DNA from: Corallochytrium limacisporum
Lineage: Eukaryota > Opisthokonta
Direction: 5' to 3'
NCBI GenBank assembly: GCA_002811645.1
Contig: PDIP01000179.1
Coordinates: 1-26,339 of the forward strand
Length of the DNA: 26,339 nucleotides
Each line of letters opens with the position of its first letter. Position 1 is the first letter of the stretch. A model generated the notes under the pieces. The model did not search any database and was not told where the DNA came from. It saw only the letters and a program-made list of their open reading frames with translations. Of this stretch, positions 1 through 11,081 are shown in pieces. The position numbers were made by a program, and so were the translations under genes.

Positions 1-1777
1 GGGGGGGGGGGAGGGGAGGAGGGGCAAAGTCCTCTCATTTTTTTTTTCGTCCTCGCTCCTTGCGCTCTGCCGGGAGGAAAAAAAAATAGGGGGCTTTTCT
101 TTGAGACCCGCTTCGCTGTCCCCGCGCGCATTCGGAACTCAGCCAATGCGGGTTATGGAAAAAAGGGGAGAGAGAGAGAGAGAGGAGGGGGGGCCGGCTT
201 AGGAGCGAACGGGGAAACTTGGCTTTTTATTTCCTTGCCGACGAGTAAAATTAGGCCCCCGATAAGCCCAGCGCCAAACCTCTCACTTCACGTTTACTCC
301 GTATATTTATTGAAGTCGTCCCCCCCCCTCCCCCACGGGCGGGAGAAAAAGAGGGGGGGAATAGGCAAAAAAAAGCCAAAGAACGACCAAGACCAGAAGG
401 CCACCACCAAAAGAAAAAAAATAAAAGACGACAAAAAGTATAAAAGAGAAACACGACAGGGGGGGGAGGAATAGTAATCAAGTAGTAATGGGATGGGAGA
501 GGCGAAGGAAAGGAAGAGGGAGGGGTGTTTGTTGGAAGGGAGACAACGAAGGAGAAGGGGGTTGGCGGTGGTGGTGGTCCGTACTGGGGGACCCATGAAA
601 ACATGGGCGGGTTAAAGGAGGGGGAGGGAGGGGGGGGGGGGGTTGATCGCCGCGTTCTTATTTGCCGGGGTCGGTTGGACGGAAGCACTGGCCCTCACCC
701 TCGGCCCGTGGCACTGCCCGGTGGCTGGGAAAATTTTGGGGACAAGGCCGCCCCCTACCCCAGGCTTCCCTCTCCAGTTCCCGTCGGAGGTTAGGAAGAT
801 GGATTTTGCTCCGTAGATTCACTATGGCACACACAAACACCACAGCCCAGTGCAAAGGAAAAGCAAGGGTGGGTGTGTGGAGGGACGAGTGCCAGCCCAA
901 ATCCCCAGAGAGAACCGGGAGAGCACACAGGCCAACACAACCAAAAAGACAAAAAAAAAGCCAGCTGGCCCAAAAGAAAAATAGACTTTAAAAAAAAAAA
1001 AGAGAAAACACCTCTCTCCCTTCCGGGGTTTGAGAAGTTCGAAACTCCCACCTACCTGCGTGTCTCTACGAAGTCCCCCCCCCTCTCCCTTTCCCGCCGA
1101 TATTATCCCATTGCCAGACACCCACCCTTCCAAGCCCACTCCCCACCCTTCGGATTCCTCTGGCCCCCACTACTACTTTCTCCTCCGGGACCAAGTGTTT
1201 TGTCTTTTTCCGTGGCATTTGGTGTTTTGTGGCGTTCCTCCGGCCATGGGTGAGTGTGATGTGCTTTGTGTACGGTGCTGCGCCAGTGGGAGACTGTCGT
1301 CCTCACTTCTCCGGGACCCGGTTTAGGGAATAAGTTGGTGTTGGTAACTGTGGGGAACCCACCAAGCTGAGAATGACACGATGACGCTTCTCCTTTGTAT
1401 GGATGGGTACGTACTCGATCATCACGATGAGAAGCGGCACAGTCAACCGAGCCTGTAGTTTTGGCTTTTTTGGCCTTTCATTCATTCATCGGTTTCGCGG
1501 AGTATTGTCCAATAGGATCCGGACACTGGGATCTTGTGGGGGTGGGTGTGTACCGTGGTGGTGGTCCAGGGGCATCATCGATGTGGGTCCAGAGTGGGGC
1601 TGCCGTGCTACGGACAGATGTCGGTTCCGAGAGTCAATTGAATTTATCATGGACAGGAAAGTTGTTTGCGATCCTGCTACTTCACGGAGGCGTACGAAGG
1701 AAACTGGTTAAGTATTCGTCTATCTGTGTGCAAAGGAAAGTTTACCAACACTGAGCGCAAAACAAATCAAACTCACC
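1..1777. other. Gene-free region upstream of UGP, homopolymer-rich
   Basis: I see no supportable gene here. The first ~1.0 kb is low-complexity: G runs at the very start, a (GA)n tract near 168-184, C/G runs near 320-360 and 620-645, and A-rich blocks near 365-440 and 945-1005. Open frames in it encode only Gly/Pro/Lys/Ser-biased peptides and match nothing. From ~1030 to 1777 the composition becomes balanced, as expected for the promoter and 5' leader of UGP. A sequence resembling a 5' splice site (GGGTGAGTG) lies at about 1248-1256, so a 5'-UTR intron is possible but unproven. Confidence 0.7.
168..184. repeat. (GA)n microsatellite
   Basis: Seventeen bases of uninterrupted GA alternation, running directly into a G-rich segment. 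It is one of several polypurine microsatellites in the gene-free parts of the window. Confidence 0.9.
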
Positions 1778-3211
1778 ATGGAGAAGCATCTGGACGCTCT
1801 CATTAAGTTGGCCAAGGACCAGGGGCGGGAAGATGCCCTCATTATTGAAAAGGAGCTCAATGGCTTCCGCCATCTGTACTCTCGGCACAAGAAGATGACC
1901 ACTGACAAGGTCGACTGGTCCAAGATCCAACCTCCTTCTCAGGGCATGGTCCAGCCTTACAACTCTCTGAAAAAGACGAGGAATCAGTCCATTGAATGGA
2001 TCAGGGACCGTCTCAACAAGCTGGTTGTCCTCAAGTTGAACGGTGGTTTAGGTACCTCAATGGGTTGCGTGGGTCCCAAGTCCATCATTGAAGTTCGCGA
2101 TGGCATGACTTTTCTCGATCTGGTAGTGCGTCAGATCCAGCACTTGAACGAGACTTACGATGTCAGCGTACCCCTGGTGCTTATGAACTCGTTCAATACA
2201 CAAGAGGACACAGAGAAGATTATTCGCAAGTACGCCGCCACCGAGGTCGACGTATGTACATTCATGCAGAGCCGGTACCCGCGCTATCACAAGGACACGC
2301 AATTGCCCGCACCAGGCAACTTTGACGACAAGGACCACTGGTACCCCCCTGGCCACGGTGACACGTACGAAGCCTTCGTTAACAGTGGCCTGGTCGATAG
2401 GCTGCTGGCAGAGGGAAAGACCTGGGTATTCTGTGCTAACATTGACAACCTGGGATCCACTGTTGACATTGATATCCTGTCACACATGATTGAGAACGAG
2501 GACGACTGTGAGTTCTGCATGGAGGTCACTGACAAAACCCTGGCTGACATTAAGGGAGGTACCCTGATCAACTACGAAGGAACAGCGAAGCTCCTGGAGG
2601 TCGCCCAGGTCCCTAAGGACAAGCTCGAGGAATTCAAGTCCGTGAAGAAGTTCAAAATCTTCAACACCAACAACATCTGGGTAAAGCTGGATGCCTTCAA
2701 GGCTGCTGTAGAGTCGAAGAGCATCGATATGGACATTATTGTGAATGGAAAGAAACTGAAAACCGGCGAGCCCGTGATCCAGCTCGAGCAGGCCATCGGT
2801 GCTGCCATTAGTGCCTTCAAGGGTGCCATCGGTATCAACGTGCCCCGCAGCCGTTTCCTGCCGGTCAAGAACACCAGTGATCTGCTGTTGATCAAGTCCA
2901 ATTTGTTCTCCATTCGCAGTGGTGGCCTGATCATGAATCCTGCGCGCGCCTTCCCGGTCGCACCAAGTGTAAAGTTGGGCGGTGACCACTTTGGTAAGGT
3001 CAAAAACTTTACGGCACGCTTTAAGGACATGCCGGACATTATTGAGTTGAATGCACTCACAGTAAATGGTGACGTAACCTTCGGTAAGGGAGTCAGTTTG
3101 AAGGGTACTGTGATCATTGTGGCCAATCCGGGTGAGTGCATCGATATTCCTTCTGGTGCTGTGCTCGAGAACAAGATTGTCGGAGGCAATATCCGCATTC
3201 TGGATCATTGA
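1778..3211 (+). CDS. UGP1: UTP--glucose-1-phosphate uridylyltransferase
   Basis: 477 residues, single uninterrupted ORF. The enzyme makes UDP-glucose from UTP and glucose-1-phosphate in the cytosol, feeding glycogen, cell-wall and glycoprotein synthesis. The nucleotide-binding motif KLNGGLGTSMGCVGPKS is at residues ~86-102. WYPPGHGDTY is at ~188-197, NIDNLGSTVD at ~221-230, FKIFNTNNIWVKL at ~292-304, VIQLEQAIGAAI at ~333-344 and RFLPVKNTSDLL at ~359-370, with the conserved lysine at ~364. The C-terminal part (ALTVNGDVTFGKGVSLKG onward) is the left-handed beta-helix involved in oligomerisation, ending in the family-typical LDH. Length is slightly below the usual ~500 because the variable N-terminus is short. 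The start is chosen by alignment to the family and its context CACCATGG. It converges on the AP-3 mu gene 140 bases downstream. Confidence 0.97.
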   Translation: MEKHLDALIKLAKDQGREDALIIEKELNGFRHLYSRHKKMTTDKVDWSKIQPPSQGMVQPYNSLKKTRNQSIEWIRDRLNKLVVLKLNGGLGTSMGCVGPKSIIEVRDGMTFLDLVVRQIQHLNETYDVSVPLVLMNSFNTQEDTEKIIRKYAATEVDVCTFMQSRYPRYHKDTQLPAPGNFDDKDHWYPPGHGDTYEAFVNSGLVDRLLAEGKTWVFCANIDNLGSTVDIDILSHMIENEDDCEFCMEVTDKTLADIKGGTLINYEGTAKLLEVAQVPKDKLEEFKSVKKFKIFNTNNIWVKLDAFKAAVESKSIDMDIIVNGKKLKTGEPVIQLEQAIGAAISAFKGAIGINVPRSRFLPVKNTSDLLLIKSNLFSIRSGGLIMNPARAFPVAPSVKLGGDHFGKVKNFTARFKDMPDIIELNALTVNGDVTFGKGVSLKGTVIIVANPGECIDIPSGAVLENKIVGGNIRILDH

Positions 3212-3267
3212 AAAAAGGAAAGAGCCGGAAAACCACAATATAGAAAGCGCGGGGTACTAGCTCCCTG

Positions 3268-3273
3268 AATAAA
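3268..3273 (+). terminator. Polyadenylation signal of UGP
   Basis: AATAAA 57 bases after the UGP stop codon, inside the 140-base spacer shared with the convergent AP-3 mu gene. No clear AATAAA was seen on the minus strand for AP-3 mu in the same spacer. Confidence 0.7.
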
Positions 3274-3351
3274 GAGAACTCATATTACACATTCTTGTCT
3301 CATTGGCGATAGTAGCAGAAGTTGCAATCGAAATCTATTGGTCCACGAATC

Positions 3352-4683
3352 TTATGTCCTATATATGACCCGTCCAGCCTTGGAAATATACTTGATGCCC
3401 TTGAATGCTTTGTATCGTTCCTGGAAAATGTCCAGTTTGTTGCAGTTCAGACCGCTGACCAAGGTCTGACTAACCGCAAAGTCAGCAATGACGCAGGGGC
3501 TGAACGGCAGACGATGGTGTCGTGCTGGAGCTGTGCCCACAGGGGCATCAGACTTCACGTCGCTGTCACTCGCAACGTCCAGATTGATGTTGAAGGACCC
3601 ACTCAGGCTCAGGTTCCGACCTGCAACCACGTTCCCAATGTCCCAAGTGAGGGTCCGAGTAATCTGGTCGAAGCGGCACGTACCCGTGCCGGTGTTCAAG
3701 CTCATACTTGTTACCGAGTCAGGCATCTGGACACTCAACTTCACTTTTTCCAATGGCTTACCCTCCGGTGACCTGGACTGCACCTGCAGATCCACACGGC
3801 CCGTGGTTCCTTCTGGACCGACGGCAAACATTGGATTCACGATCAGTGGCAGCTGCGGTATGCTGTCGCCGGACATGTAGTACGATGCGAGCTCAAATCC
3901 ACCATCTGGGGGCAAGAAGGATAGTACTCTACTATCTTCCCATTTCTTTATACGAACGCACGGGTGCAAACTCACATCGGACAACATCTGACCATTAGTG
4001 AAGCTCAACGAAAGGTCTGGCATCCCGCTAAGCTTGCAATTAACATTGATGGTGCCAGTGATACTGCAAGCACTCAACTGTCCATTCGGAGCAACGATGG
4101 CATCCAATTCCTCGATAACATCAATGAACACCTCATTCCGAGTGTACTTGAGTCCCTGCCGGCGCCACGGGGTCGCACTCATGTAGCCGGAAGGCAGCTG
4201 CTGAGCGAACCGGGTGTGCCTTCCGCCCGTCACAGACTTGAGCTGTGAGCTGAGGTCCCGCGGTGGCGGTTGAATAAGGCCTCGAATCATGTCCTGCTGC
4301 ATGAGCAGAGGGTATCCCATGTTGACCATCTCATTCAGAATCAAACTGCACTGCACTAGGTGCTCCCGGAATACTATTTCTGTGGCGCGTCCAAAGTAGC
4401 TCGATACTACGCGAGTGTAATCATGCAGCATGCGAATCACTCCAACAGGTGAGCATTCCCGTGACACAAGCGCAATATGAAAAACATTGTGATAAAAAAT
4501 GCTCACCGCCACATACTGACCCGCAGACAATACTGGTGGCACATCCTTGGGTTGTTTCGCCTGACTCAAGTGTTCGTGGAAGCCGTCCAGAGCCCCCCGC
4601 GGAATAACATCGCCGAAATGACGCTCCAGAAGCACTTCTCCAGTCTCATTCATTGAGAATAGTGAATTTACAGCCACTGCCAT
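3352..4683 (-). CDS. AP3M: AP-3 adaptor complex mu subunit
   Basis: 443 residues, one ORF. It is the medium chain of the AP-3 heterotetramer, which selects tyrosine-motif cargo for transport to lysosome, vacuole or related organelles. Residues ~1-145 form the longin-like N-terminal domain, with NSLFSMNETGEVLLERHF at ~6-23 and the AP-3-typical GYPLLMQQDMIRGLIQPP at ~123-140. The mu-homology domain starts near TPWRRQGLKY (~171-180), followed by NEVFIDVIEELDAI, and runs to the C-terminus. The motif SVTGG at ~150-154 just before this domain also fits AP-3 mu. AP-1 and AP-2 mu chains align less well in the longin half, so AP-3 is preferred. The start ATG is in context ATCATGG. The gene is convergent with UGP and in tandem with CCT4 upstream. 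Confidence 0.93.
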   Translation of the reverse strand: MAVAVNSLFSMNETGEVLLERHFGDVIPRGALDGFHEHLSQAKQPKDVPPVLSAGQYVAVSIFYHNVFHIALVSRECSPVGVIRMLHDYTRVVSSYFGRATEIVFREHLVQCSLILNEMVNMGYPLLMQQDMIRGLIQPPPRDLSSQLKSVTGGRHTRFAQQLPSGYMSATPWRRQGLKYTRNEVFIDVIEELDAIVAPNGQLSACSITGTINVNCKLSGMPDLSLSFTNGQMLSDVSLHPCVRIKKWEDSRVLSFLPPDGGFELASYYMSGDSIPQLPLIVNPMFAVGPEGTTGRVDLQVQSRSPEGKPLEKVKLSVQMPDSVTSMSLNTGTGTCRFDQITRTLTWDIGNVVAGRNLSLSGSFNINLDVASDSDVKSDAPVGTAPARHHRLPFSPCVIADFAVSQTLVSGLNCNKLDIFQERYKAFKGIKYISKAGRVIYRT

Positions 4684-5455
4684 GATGTTGATTTGTGTAT
4701 GTCAAGGTGTCAGTGCCTATGATTCCAGACGCGCTTCTTTAGTTACTTTCATTATCTGCGTGCGAATCTCCCACTGTGCAACATTTCGGTTTTAACAACA
4801 CTGTCCAAGAGATGCATGAAAAAAGAGAACAGGGACCTAGTGTGCAGATCATCAAATACCCACTTCCTGCGTCAACACAACCAGTTCGTTACTGTATAAT
4901 AATGTAATGAAAGCAAAAGTGCAACAAGGATCTCTGCATCTGGACCTCACTCTGTGTTCGGACCAACCCCCCCCCCTTTGGCATCGGAGCCGCCAATTCA
5001 GCCCAGGGGAGCCGAGGGGAAGGGGCTTAGCGAAAAGGAACAGCAAGGCGGTGGGGGAGGGGGGGGTCCCAGGGCCCAACTCCGAGGGTGCGACCTGGGG
5101 AAAATGCCGAGGGGGGCGGCCGGCCAGGGCCAGGAAGCTTGGGGAACAGGGCAGGTCCGATCACTTGGGTGCAAACGGGGATATCAACCCCACGTGAAGA
5201 TGTGAATGCATGTGAACACAGCGGGATGCCATGTTAGAGCATGTCCGGTACTGAGGGAACCATAATGGATGTTGCAAACTCGGTTTTGTATAAATATTGT
5301 TTATTGATACATTGAAGAACAATGAGTAATCATGATGCCTTGTATACGATGGCTGAGCACCGTTCTATGCCTTCTGTAGAATTCGTATGCGACGATGAGG
5401 GAGACAACATCCAGTGTTCACCCTGGCAGTCACGGTATGAGCCTAAGTGATCAAT
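4684..5455. other. Intergenic region between AP-3 mu and CCT4
   Basis: It holds the AP-3 mu promoter side (minus strand, from 4684) and the CCT4 3' region. A G-rich plus-strand segment at ~4965-5135 includes a run of nine C and several G runs. The small open frames here are G-run artefacts. No other gene is supported. Confidence 0.7.
5300..5305 (-). terminator. Polyadenylation signal of CCT4
   Basis: TTTATT on the plus strand, that is AATAAA on the minus strand, about 150 bases beyond the CCT4 stop codon in an AT-rich patch. It is the only good minus-strand signal in this intergenic region. Confidence 0.6.
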
Positions 5456-7057
5456 TTAGCGAGAGGCGACAATGTCGTCAATCTTCATTATTGAACGGAC
5501 GGTTTCGGCAGCGAGGGTGATTGCGGACGAGGTGACCAGCATTGGTTGCAGAACGTTCTCCTCCAGAATATCGCTGATCTGACCCTTGCGCACATTAATG
5601 CCCGCAGTCCTTTCGCCCTTAGTGTGACGATTGCGCAGTTCAGTGACAGTAGAAATGGGGTTGAGACCAGCGTTCTCGGCCAAGGTGTAAGGAATAACCT
5701 CCAGAGCCTCGGCAAAGGCACGGATGCAGTACTGGTCCATACCCTGGATTGTGTCGGCCAGCTTAAGCAGGCGCTGGGAGATCTCGATTTCCGGAGCACC
5801 ACCGCCAGCAATCAGGTACGGCTGCTTAACCAGGCAGCGGATGACACACAGAGCGTCATGGATGGAGCGGTGGCTTTCTTCGAGGAGAAGTTTGTTGGAT
5901 CCGCGGCACAGAATTGTGATGGTGCGGCCCGGGTTCTTGGGTCCGGTGATCTTTACCAATCGGGCGTCTCCCTCCATGACTTCCTCAACGGACTCAGCGA
6001 AGCCGAGCTTGTCGGCGGTCAGATGGTCCGGTGAGGCCACAGGCTTGCATCCTAGAGTCTTGGAAATGAATTCAATTTGATCCCGCTCAACATCCTTGAT
6101 GGCAACAATCTTCAGCTTGTTCAGGAAATGGATGGACAAATCAGTGGTGGCGTCACGAAGGATAGACTTCTGGATCAGCACAACATTCGCACCGCTTTCC
6201 TTGATCTTCTTGCACAACTTCAAAATGTAGTTGCGTTCCTCACGCAGGACCCGGTCCATCTGAGTGTAGTCGCTCACTACAATCTGGTTCTCCATATCGG
6301 TCTTGGGTGCAGAAAGACAGAACTGGATGAGGGCAATCTTGGCATTCTTAGCGCTGGTGGTGTTCGTGCAGCACTTCTGCGTGAAGCAGACACCATCGAT
6401 CAGCTCCGTGTCGTCGACGGTACCACCGACCTTCTTCACGACCTTGATGTTGCGCAAGTCGGCAATGTGGTTGCTCTCGTCCATAACCCGAAGCACGGCA
6501 TCCACAGCAATGGGACCCAGGGTGCTAGCATACTGAGATACGACCTTGGAGTTCAGGGAGGTCAGAGCACTCTTGATCAGAGTCTCCTTGTCTTGCAAAC
6601 TGACGGGAACACTCATTTCCTTCAGGATCTTGCAGGCCTCCTCGGCAGCGAAGGCGAAAGAGTCGGAAATGGTGGTGGGATGGATCCCCTTCTGCAGCAG
6701 ACGTTGGCAGGCGTTGAGCAGACTACCCGCCAGAACGACAACACTGGTGGTACCGTCGCCTGCCTCGATGTCCTGGGCGGCACTGAGCTCGACCAGCATT
6801 CGAGCGGCGGGATGGAGCACCTGCATTTGCTTCATGATGGTGGCTCCGTCGTTGGTAATGGTGACCTCTCCCCTACCATCCTGAATCATCTTGTCCATAC
6901 CCTTGGGGCCCAGGGAAGTGCGAACAGCGTCGGCAACAGCCTTAGCTGCAGTGATGTTGGAGCTGCGAACCTCAGCGGGCTTGGCACGGTCTGTGAATCC
7001 GGCACGGCTCTTGGACTGTCCTCCTCCAGCCGGTGCGGCTGCTGCTGCAGGTGCCAT
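5456..7057 (-). CDS. CCT4: T-complex protein 1 subunit delta (CCT4 chaperonin)
   Basis: 533 residues, uninterrupted. It is one of the eight subunits of the cytosolic group II chaperonin TRiC/CCT, which folds actin, tubulin and other proteins with ATP. ATP-site motifs are present: [13 protein letters not shown] at ~46-58, TNDGATI at ~68-74, [15 protein letters not shown] at ~100-114 and GGGAPEIE at ~418-425. Assignment to delta rests on the apical and intermediate segment [19 protein letters not shown] (~299-317) followed by [16 protein letters not shown], which fits CCT4 much better than other subunits. Length equals the family norm. The N-terminus is an Ala/Gly/Pro-rich tail, as in other CCT4 proteins. 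The start ATG has A at -3 (AATATGG). Confidence 0.97.
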   Translation of the reverse strand: MAPAAAAAPAGGGQSKSRAGFTDRAKPAEVRSSNITAAKAVADAVRTSLGPKGMDKMIQDGRGEVTITNDGATIMKQMQVLHPAARMLVELSAAQDIEAGDGTTSVVVLAGSLLNACQRLLQKGIHPTTISDSFAFAAEEACKILKEMSVPVSLQDKETLIKSALTSLNSKVVSQYASTLGPIAVDAVLRVMDESNHIADLRNIKVVKKVGGTVDDTELIDGVCFTQKCCTNTTSAKNAKIALIQFCLSAPKTDMENQIVVSDYTQMDRVLREERNYILKLCKKIKESGANVVLIQKSILRDATTDLSIHFLNKLKIVAIKDVERDQIEFISKTLGCKPVASPDHLTADKLGFAESVEEVMEGDARLVKITGPKNPGRTITILCRGSNKLLLEESHRSIHDALCVIRCLVKQPYLIAGGGAPEIEISQRLLKLADTIQGMDQYCIRAFAEALEVIPYTLAENAGLNPISTVTELRNRHTKGERTAGINVRKGQISDILEENVLQPMLVTSSAITLAAETVRSIMKIDDIVASR

Positions 7058-7411
7058 ATTTATCTTGGTGTGGCTTATCTACGCGTGTTCCCTAAGCACT
7101 CCAATACACGAATAGGAGACAACCCGCGAACTACCGTTGGTTGCTCTGTACTTTGATTGGGAGATTTCTAAATGTAAAGAATTCTATCGCGGTTTCTGCA
7201 CCTGTTCTTCTACCTAGCCACAGCAGCCAGTTGACCACTATTTGAACCATCCACACAAAGCCACACAGAAAAGCACACCTCGTCAGCGCGGAACTTTGGT
7301 CCTTGAAGGCGAAGTTCCCAACAGCATCCTTCTCCGTTGCCACAACGAGTCCGGACAACGCCTCTCACCGGCGCTGACAGCAAACAGCCAGCCACTCACA
7401 CTCTTTCGCAG

Positions 7412-7427
7412 ACACACACACACACAC
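7412..7427. repeat. (AC)8 microsatellite
   Basis: Eight perfect AC units. The reverse complement, (GT)8, occurs at 7593-7608, so the two form a potential inverted repeat with a ~165-base spacer. Confidence 0.9.
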
Positions 7428-7582
7428 TTTCCGCCTCCACAGAAAGCCACTGGCCCCTCCTCTTGGGCTTCCCGGGGCGGCCATACTCACACTACGTGAA
7501 AAAGGGAAGGGAAGCTGCCCAGTTTCTTGACCGGTGGTTGGAGTGGCCCTTGGGAGGCCCCCCCCTTGCGGCTCAAACGTTT

Positions 7583-7609
7583 GCGCGCGCGCGTGTGTGT
7601 GTGTGTGTG
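7583..7609. repeat. (GC)5(GT)8 alternating purine-pyrimidine tract
   Basis: Twenty-seven bases of strict purine-pyrimidine alternation, GC units followed by GT units. This is the sequence class that most readily adopts Z-DNA under negative supercoiling. It lies ~530 bases upstream of the CCT4 start. Confidence 0.85.
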
Positions 7610-8665
7610 AGGGAATGCGTGGTGGCCAAGTCTTCGCGTTCAGCACAGGAAGGAGGGCCCGGGGGGGGGAGGAGGGGCGCGCGACCGAACGCGAAACCAA
7701 ACGCAGTCGTGGGGCCCTCGAAGACAACAAAAAGAAACGCGGAAAAACAGAAAGAAAACAGGAAAACCAAGGCAAAAAACTGGGAACGCAGAGTAAGGAT
7801 AAAGGAAGGGACGAATGGAGCGCGCCTGAGGGAGGCCCCGGGGCAAAATGGCCCTCGGGGCCTCCCTCGGGCGAGAACCGGTCCTTCGGTGTCGCGCCGC
7901 GTTGGAGACCACACACCATAACACCGAGCGCCCCTCGAAGAGTAAGGTCCACTTTGGTACTCAATGTACAGACGAGTTGACGGACAGCGGCCCATCTAGC
8001 AAAAAGTGGCTGTTTTCTCTTGTGCCGTTACGCAAGCAGGTCCCAGGTCCTTCAGCGACTCCCCCCCCCAACCCCAGCAAGCAGTGAGGAGAATTTCGCA
8101 CTTTCCTTCCCGAAGGAACACACACATCTCACACTCCCGCCGGCCGGAACAAAATCGCCTGCGAACGGTCCCCCGCCGCCTCCCCTTGGGTGCACGCACG
8201 GGCGCCCAAGGGGTATGTGGGGAGGGGCGCGCCGGGGCAAAAGTCAATACCAAGGCGGCGCAGAACCCCGGCCCCAGTGTGCCATATTATGGCAACTGTC
8301 GCTTTGTTTCTTCTTGGTCTATCTGTGCCTTTGGTTTCCCAATTTCTGCTATTTTCTTTTCTTTTTTTGATCCTTCACAACGGGGGGGCTGCTGGCCGGT
8401 GGCGGGGCCCAAAAAAAAACCCATGAATAAATGAACCCCTAACTAACACTAAAGGGACAAGGTCCGCCGGCTTGGAGAAAAAGGAACTGACGGTGCCCAA
8501 AAGCGGGGGGTTGAATTTTTTTTTTGTGTTTGGCCAATTTCATTTTTGGTTCTTTGCCCTTAGGAACTGCGCGCTTTCACAATTCCCTCTCCCTCGTTCT
8601 GCCTCTATCTGTTTTCCCCTTTTTTCTTTTCCACTTTTCCTTTGTTGCCTGTCGGCTACCCGCCT

Positions 8666-8682
8666 CCCCCCCCCCGGGGGGG
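8666..8682. repeat. C10G7 palindromic homopolymer junction
   Basis: Ten C followed directly by seven G, bordered by CCT on the left and AGG on the right, so the palindrome extends slightly beyond the runs. It belongs to a recurrent class in this window (8835-8853, 11064-11081, 22436-22455, 25735-25754). Confidence 0.9.
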
Positions 8683-8834
8683 AGGACCGTGCCGGTGCTG
8701 TGATTGGTCGGTTGACCGAACGCCGGGCACAGGAGTGGGCCATTGATTACCGAAGGTGTCCGTCCTCCACCTCTCCTTATGGCCTCTCTTCGGAGACAGA
8801 TCCCCAATAAGAAAAAGTTGGATTGCTGCAAAGT

Positions 8835-8853
8835 CCCCCCCCGGGGGGGGGGG
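8835..8853. repeat. C8G11 palindromic homopolymer junction
   Basis: Eight C followed directly by eleven G. Flanking sequences are unrelated to those of the other C(n)G(n) junctions, so these are not copies of a larger repeat. Confidence 0.9.
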
Positions 8854-9865
8854 CCTGGGTGGCACCAGTCCAACAGGAGCCGACCCTACGACCCCGCAAA
8901 CCCTGTCCTTTTCCCGCTTGGGATCCGAGGACCCGTTCGTTTCCCCCAGATTTCCTCCCGCAGCACAAGAAACAAAGTAAAGACGTACGGGTGGTATTGA
9001 TCTCTTTGTCATTTATCATCATTTCCGTTTGGGTTGTAAAGGAAGGGGCTTGGACTTGGGTGATGTGATATCCCATTTCCCATGAGGGAAAAATCCCTCC
9101 CCACCACACACACTCTCTCTCCTTCTCTGTGCGACCATGCACGACGGCAACTGTGTGCCCGCCGCCGCACAATAGCGAGCCAAAGAAAACCTAGAAGAAC
9201 CCAAAAGAAAGAATGAATGAAAGTAAAAAAAAAAGGAAAAACAACAGGTGCCATCAGCAGGCATGATGAGCATGGTTTGAGTGAGAACGTAAGACGATTA
9301 TACATAGGAAAAGCGAAGGGGAAGTATTTTTTTCTTCACCGGGCACTACTGGAGAGAGAGAGGGAGAGAGAGGAAAGTGGAGGGGACCGGACCGGAGGGG
9401 ACAGAGAGGTGTACGGTGCCATACCAATCCTGCCCTGCCTACTGCGCTGGCTGGCTGACTGGCGAATTGACGGGAAGTACTGGTAGTACCGTATCATACA
9501 GCCCTGGCATTGGGTGACCGACGAAGATGGTCTGACAGTTTTGGGTGTGGGGAAAGATGGAAAGTAACAATAACACCAACTACTGACTCAGCCGGTTGCA
9601 TATCAGCCATATATTTAATATTTGGAAGGCGCCCGCGGGGGGGGGGGAGGCGCAAGCCAAAGGCAGGCCATAAGAGAATTAAAAAGGGAAAACACGGACC
9701 AAAACCCTGCACCCCCCCCCCTCCGGGCCCGGGCAGCACTGTGTTTCTCCCGTGCTGTACCACTACCGCCTGGAGGGAGAGAGACTTCGTGTGTTTATTT
9801 CGTTTGATTGGGCACAAGAGTGTCAGGACGGCGTTTGTGTGTCTTGTGCGATGGTTTGTCTTCAA

Positions 9866-9882
9866 CCCCCCCCCCGGCGGGG
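9866..9882. repeat. C10-GGCGGGG imperfect palindrome
   Basis: A run of ten C followed by GGCGGGG, with flanking AA on the left and TT on the right, giving an imperfect AACCCC...GGGGTT palindrome. Confidence 0.8.
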
Positions 9883-10200
9883 TTCTGCAGTGCTGCAATT
9901 AAGACAAAAAATAAAGAAGAAACAAGAGCCGGGACGAGAGTCCCTACTTGCTGCTGACTGGTGGTGGTGGTAGAGTCGATGGTGTGCGTTTATCAAATCA
10001 AAGAAAAAAATCCTTGGGCGATGCCCGAACGGGAGAGGGGTAGGGGGGGAGGGGAATTTTTAGTGGCGCTGATATCATACAGACCCACCGGGCACCTGAG
10101 CTACTGATCTACGCCCCGGGGAAATCAGTGCCAAGTTGCAAAAAGAGACGGCGAGGCACGTACCCGTACGTTAGAGTTGGCAGGCAGACAGATACCAAGA

Positions 10201-10247
10201 GAGAGAGAGTGCGCGTGTATGTGTGTGAGTCAGTGAGAGAGATTGCG
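10201..10247. repeat. Compound GA/GT microsatellite
   Basis: Degenerate runs of GA, GC and GT units in succession, ending in GAGAGAGA. Open reading frames crossing it are low-complexity and are not considered genes. Confidence 0.75.
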
Positions 10248-11063
10248 CGCACCGAGCAACCACCACCACTCTTTGGTCCATCTCCCGCATTTTTTATTAA
10301 AACAATAAAGAAACCAGAAATTAGTCAACCCCCCCCCCTCCCTCGGCCCCGGCGGGGGAAAAAGGGTGGGGGCAACCCCCCGGTTGCGTTCTCTAGTGCT
10401 CTTGGCAGAAAATTTAGTTCATCAGTTCACTATGCGCCGTCAGTCCGACGTCGCAGTGAGAGTAGCGGAGGCACTGTGCTTCGGAGCACGGGGTGCTTGG
10501 TTGGTGGGTAAGGGGTGATGGGGTGAAAGACGAAGACAGGAAGGAACCCAAATGGTTAGCGGGAAATTTCCTGAGCGTGTGTATATAAAATTCTCCTCTG
10601 CGGCCCCTGCTATTTTTTTCTTTTATCCAATTCGGTCGTTTCGCGAAGTATCGGCGGGAGGAGGAAGAGGGGTTGGGCCTTCTACGGATGCGATAGCACG
10701 GAGGTCGGGAAAGGTTGGCGCCGGAAAGGGAGGGGGGGAGGGAGAGGAGGAGCAGCGTGTGCACTCGGCTTGAGACCTGAGAGCAGCAAAAAAAAAAGGG
10801 GCAAAAAGGAAGAAAAAAAAAGGGAAAACAAAAAAGTGAATGAAACCCGGAACACTGCCGACACGCACCCACACACGCACACACACCCTCCGCACCCCTT
10901 ACAATGTGATGATAATCCGATTTTTGTAGGAGTGTGTTCGCTTCCTTTTCTTTTTTTTTTACTTTCCCTTTTTTTTTGGTTGGGGTTCCTGAGAGACAAC
11001 TTCTAGTCCGGAAAACTTCGAGGCGGGGAAACGGGAGAGTGGTGGTTGTGCGGAGGAAGGGTG

Positions 11064-11081
11064 CCCCCCGGGGGGGGGGGG
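11064..11081. repeat. C6G12 palindromic homopolymer junction
   Basis: Six C followed by twelve G, then CGGCGGG. It is the same class as the junctions at 8666 and 8835 and lies ~125 bases before the sequencing gap. Confidence 0.85.

Noticed and set aside
1-20. Possible telomeric end because the window begins with G11
   Set aside because: No tandem TTAGGG-like units are present. The G run is like others in the intergenic DNA and more likely marks where assembly stopped.
2480-3238. 252-residue minus-strand frame antisense to UGP
   Set aside because: Shadow frame of a strongly conserved enzyme, with no recognisable domain.
6077-7156. 359-residue plus-strand frame antisense to CCT4
   Set aside because: It is the shadow of the CCT4 coding strand. 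The minus-strand protein has all chaperonin motifs, and the antisense frame has none.
8289-8426. A 45-residue hydrophobic small ORF starting MATVALFLLGLS, followed by AATAAA
   Set aside because: Pyrimidine-rich DNA encodes hydrophobic residues in this frame regardless of function, the region is homopolymer-rich, and the ORF end is a run of A and C. Nothing independent supports translation.
10006-10128. Minus-strand sequence resembling a Pol III gene: TAGCTCAGG like a tRNA A box, GTTCGGGC near a B-box position, then a run of seven T
   Set aside because: No cloverleaf can be built: the acceptor and anticodon stems do not pair, the conserved A of the B box is missing, and a homopolymer-rich insert separates the boxes. 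Best treated as coincidence.
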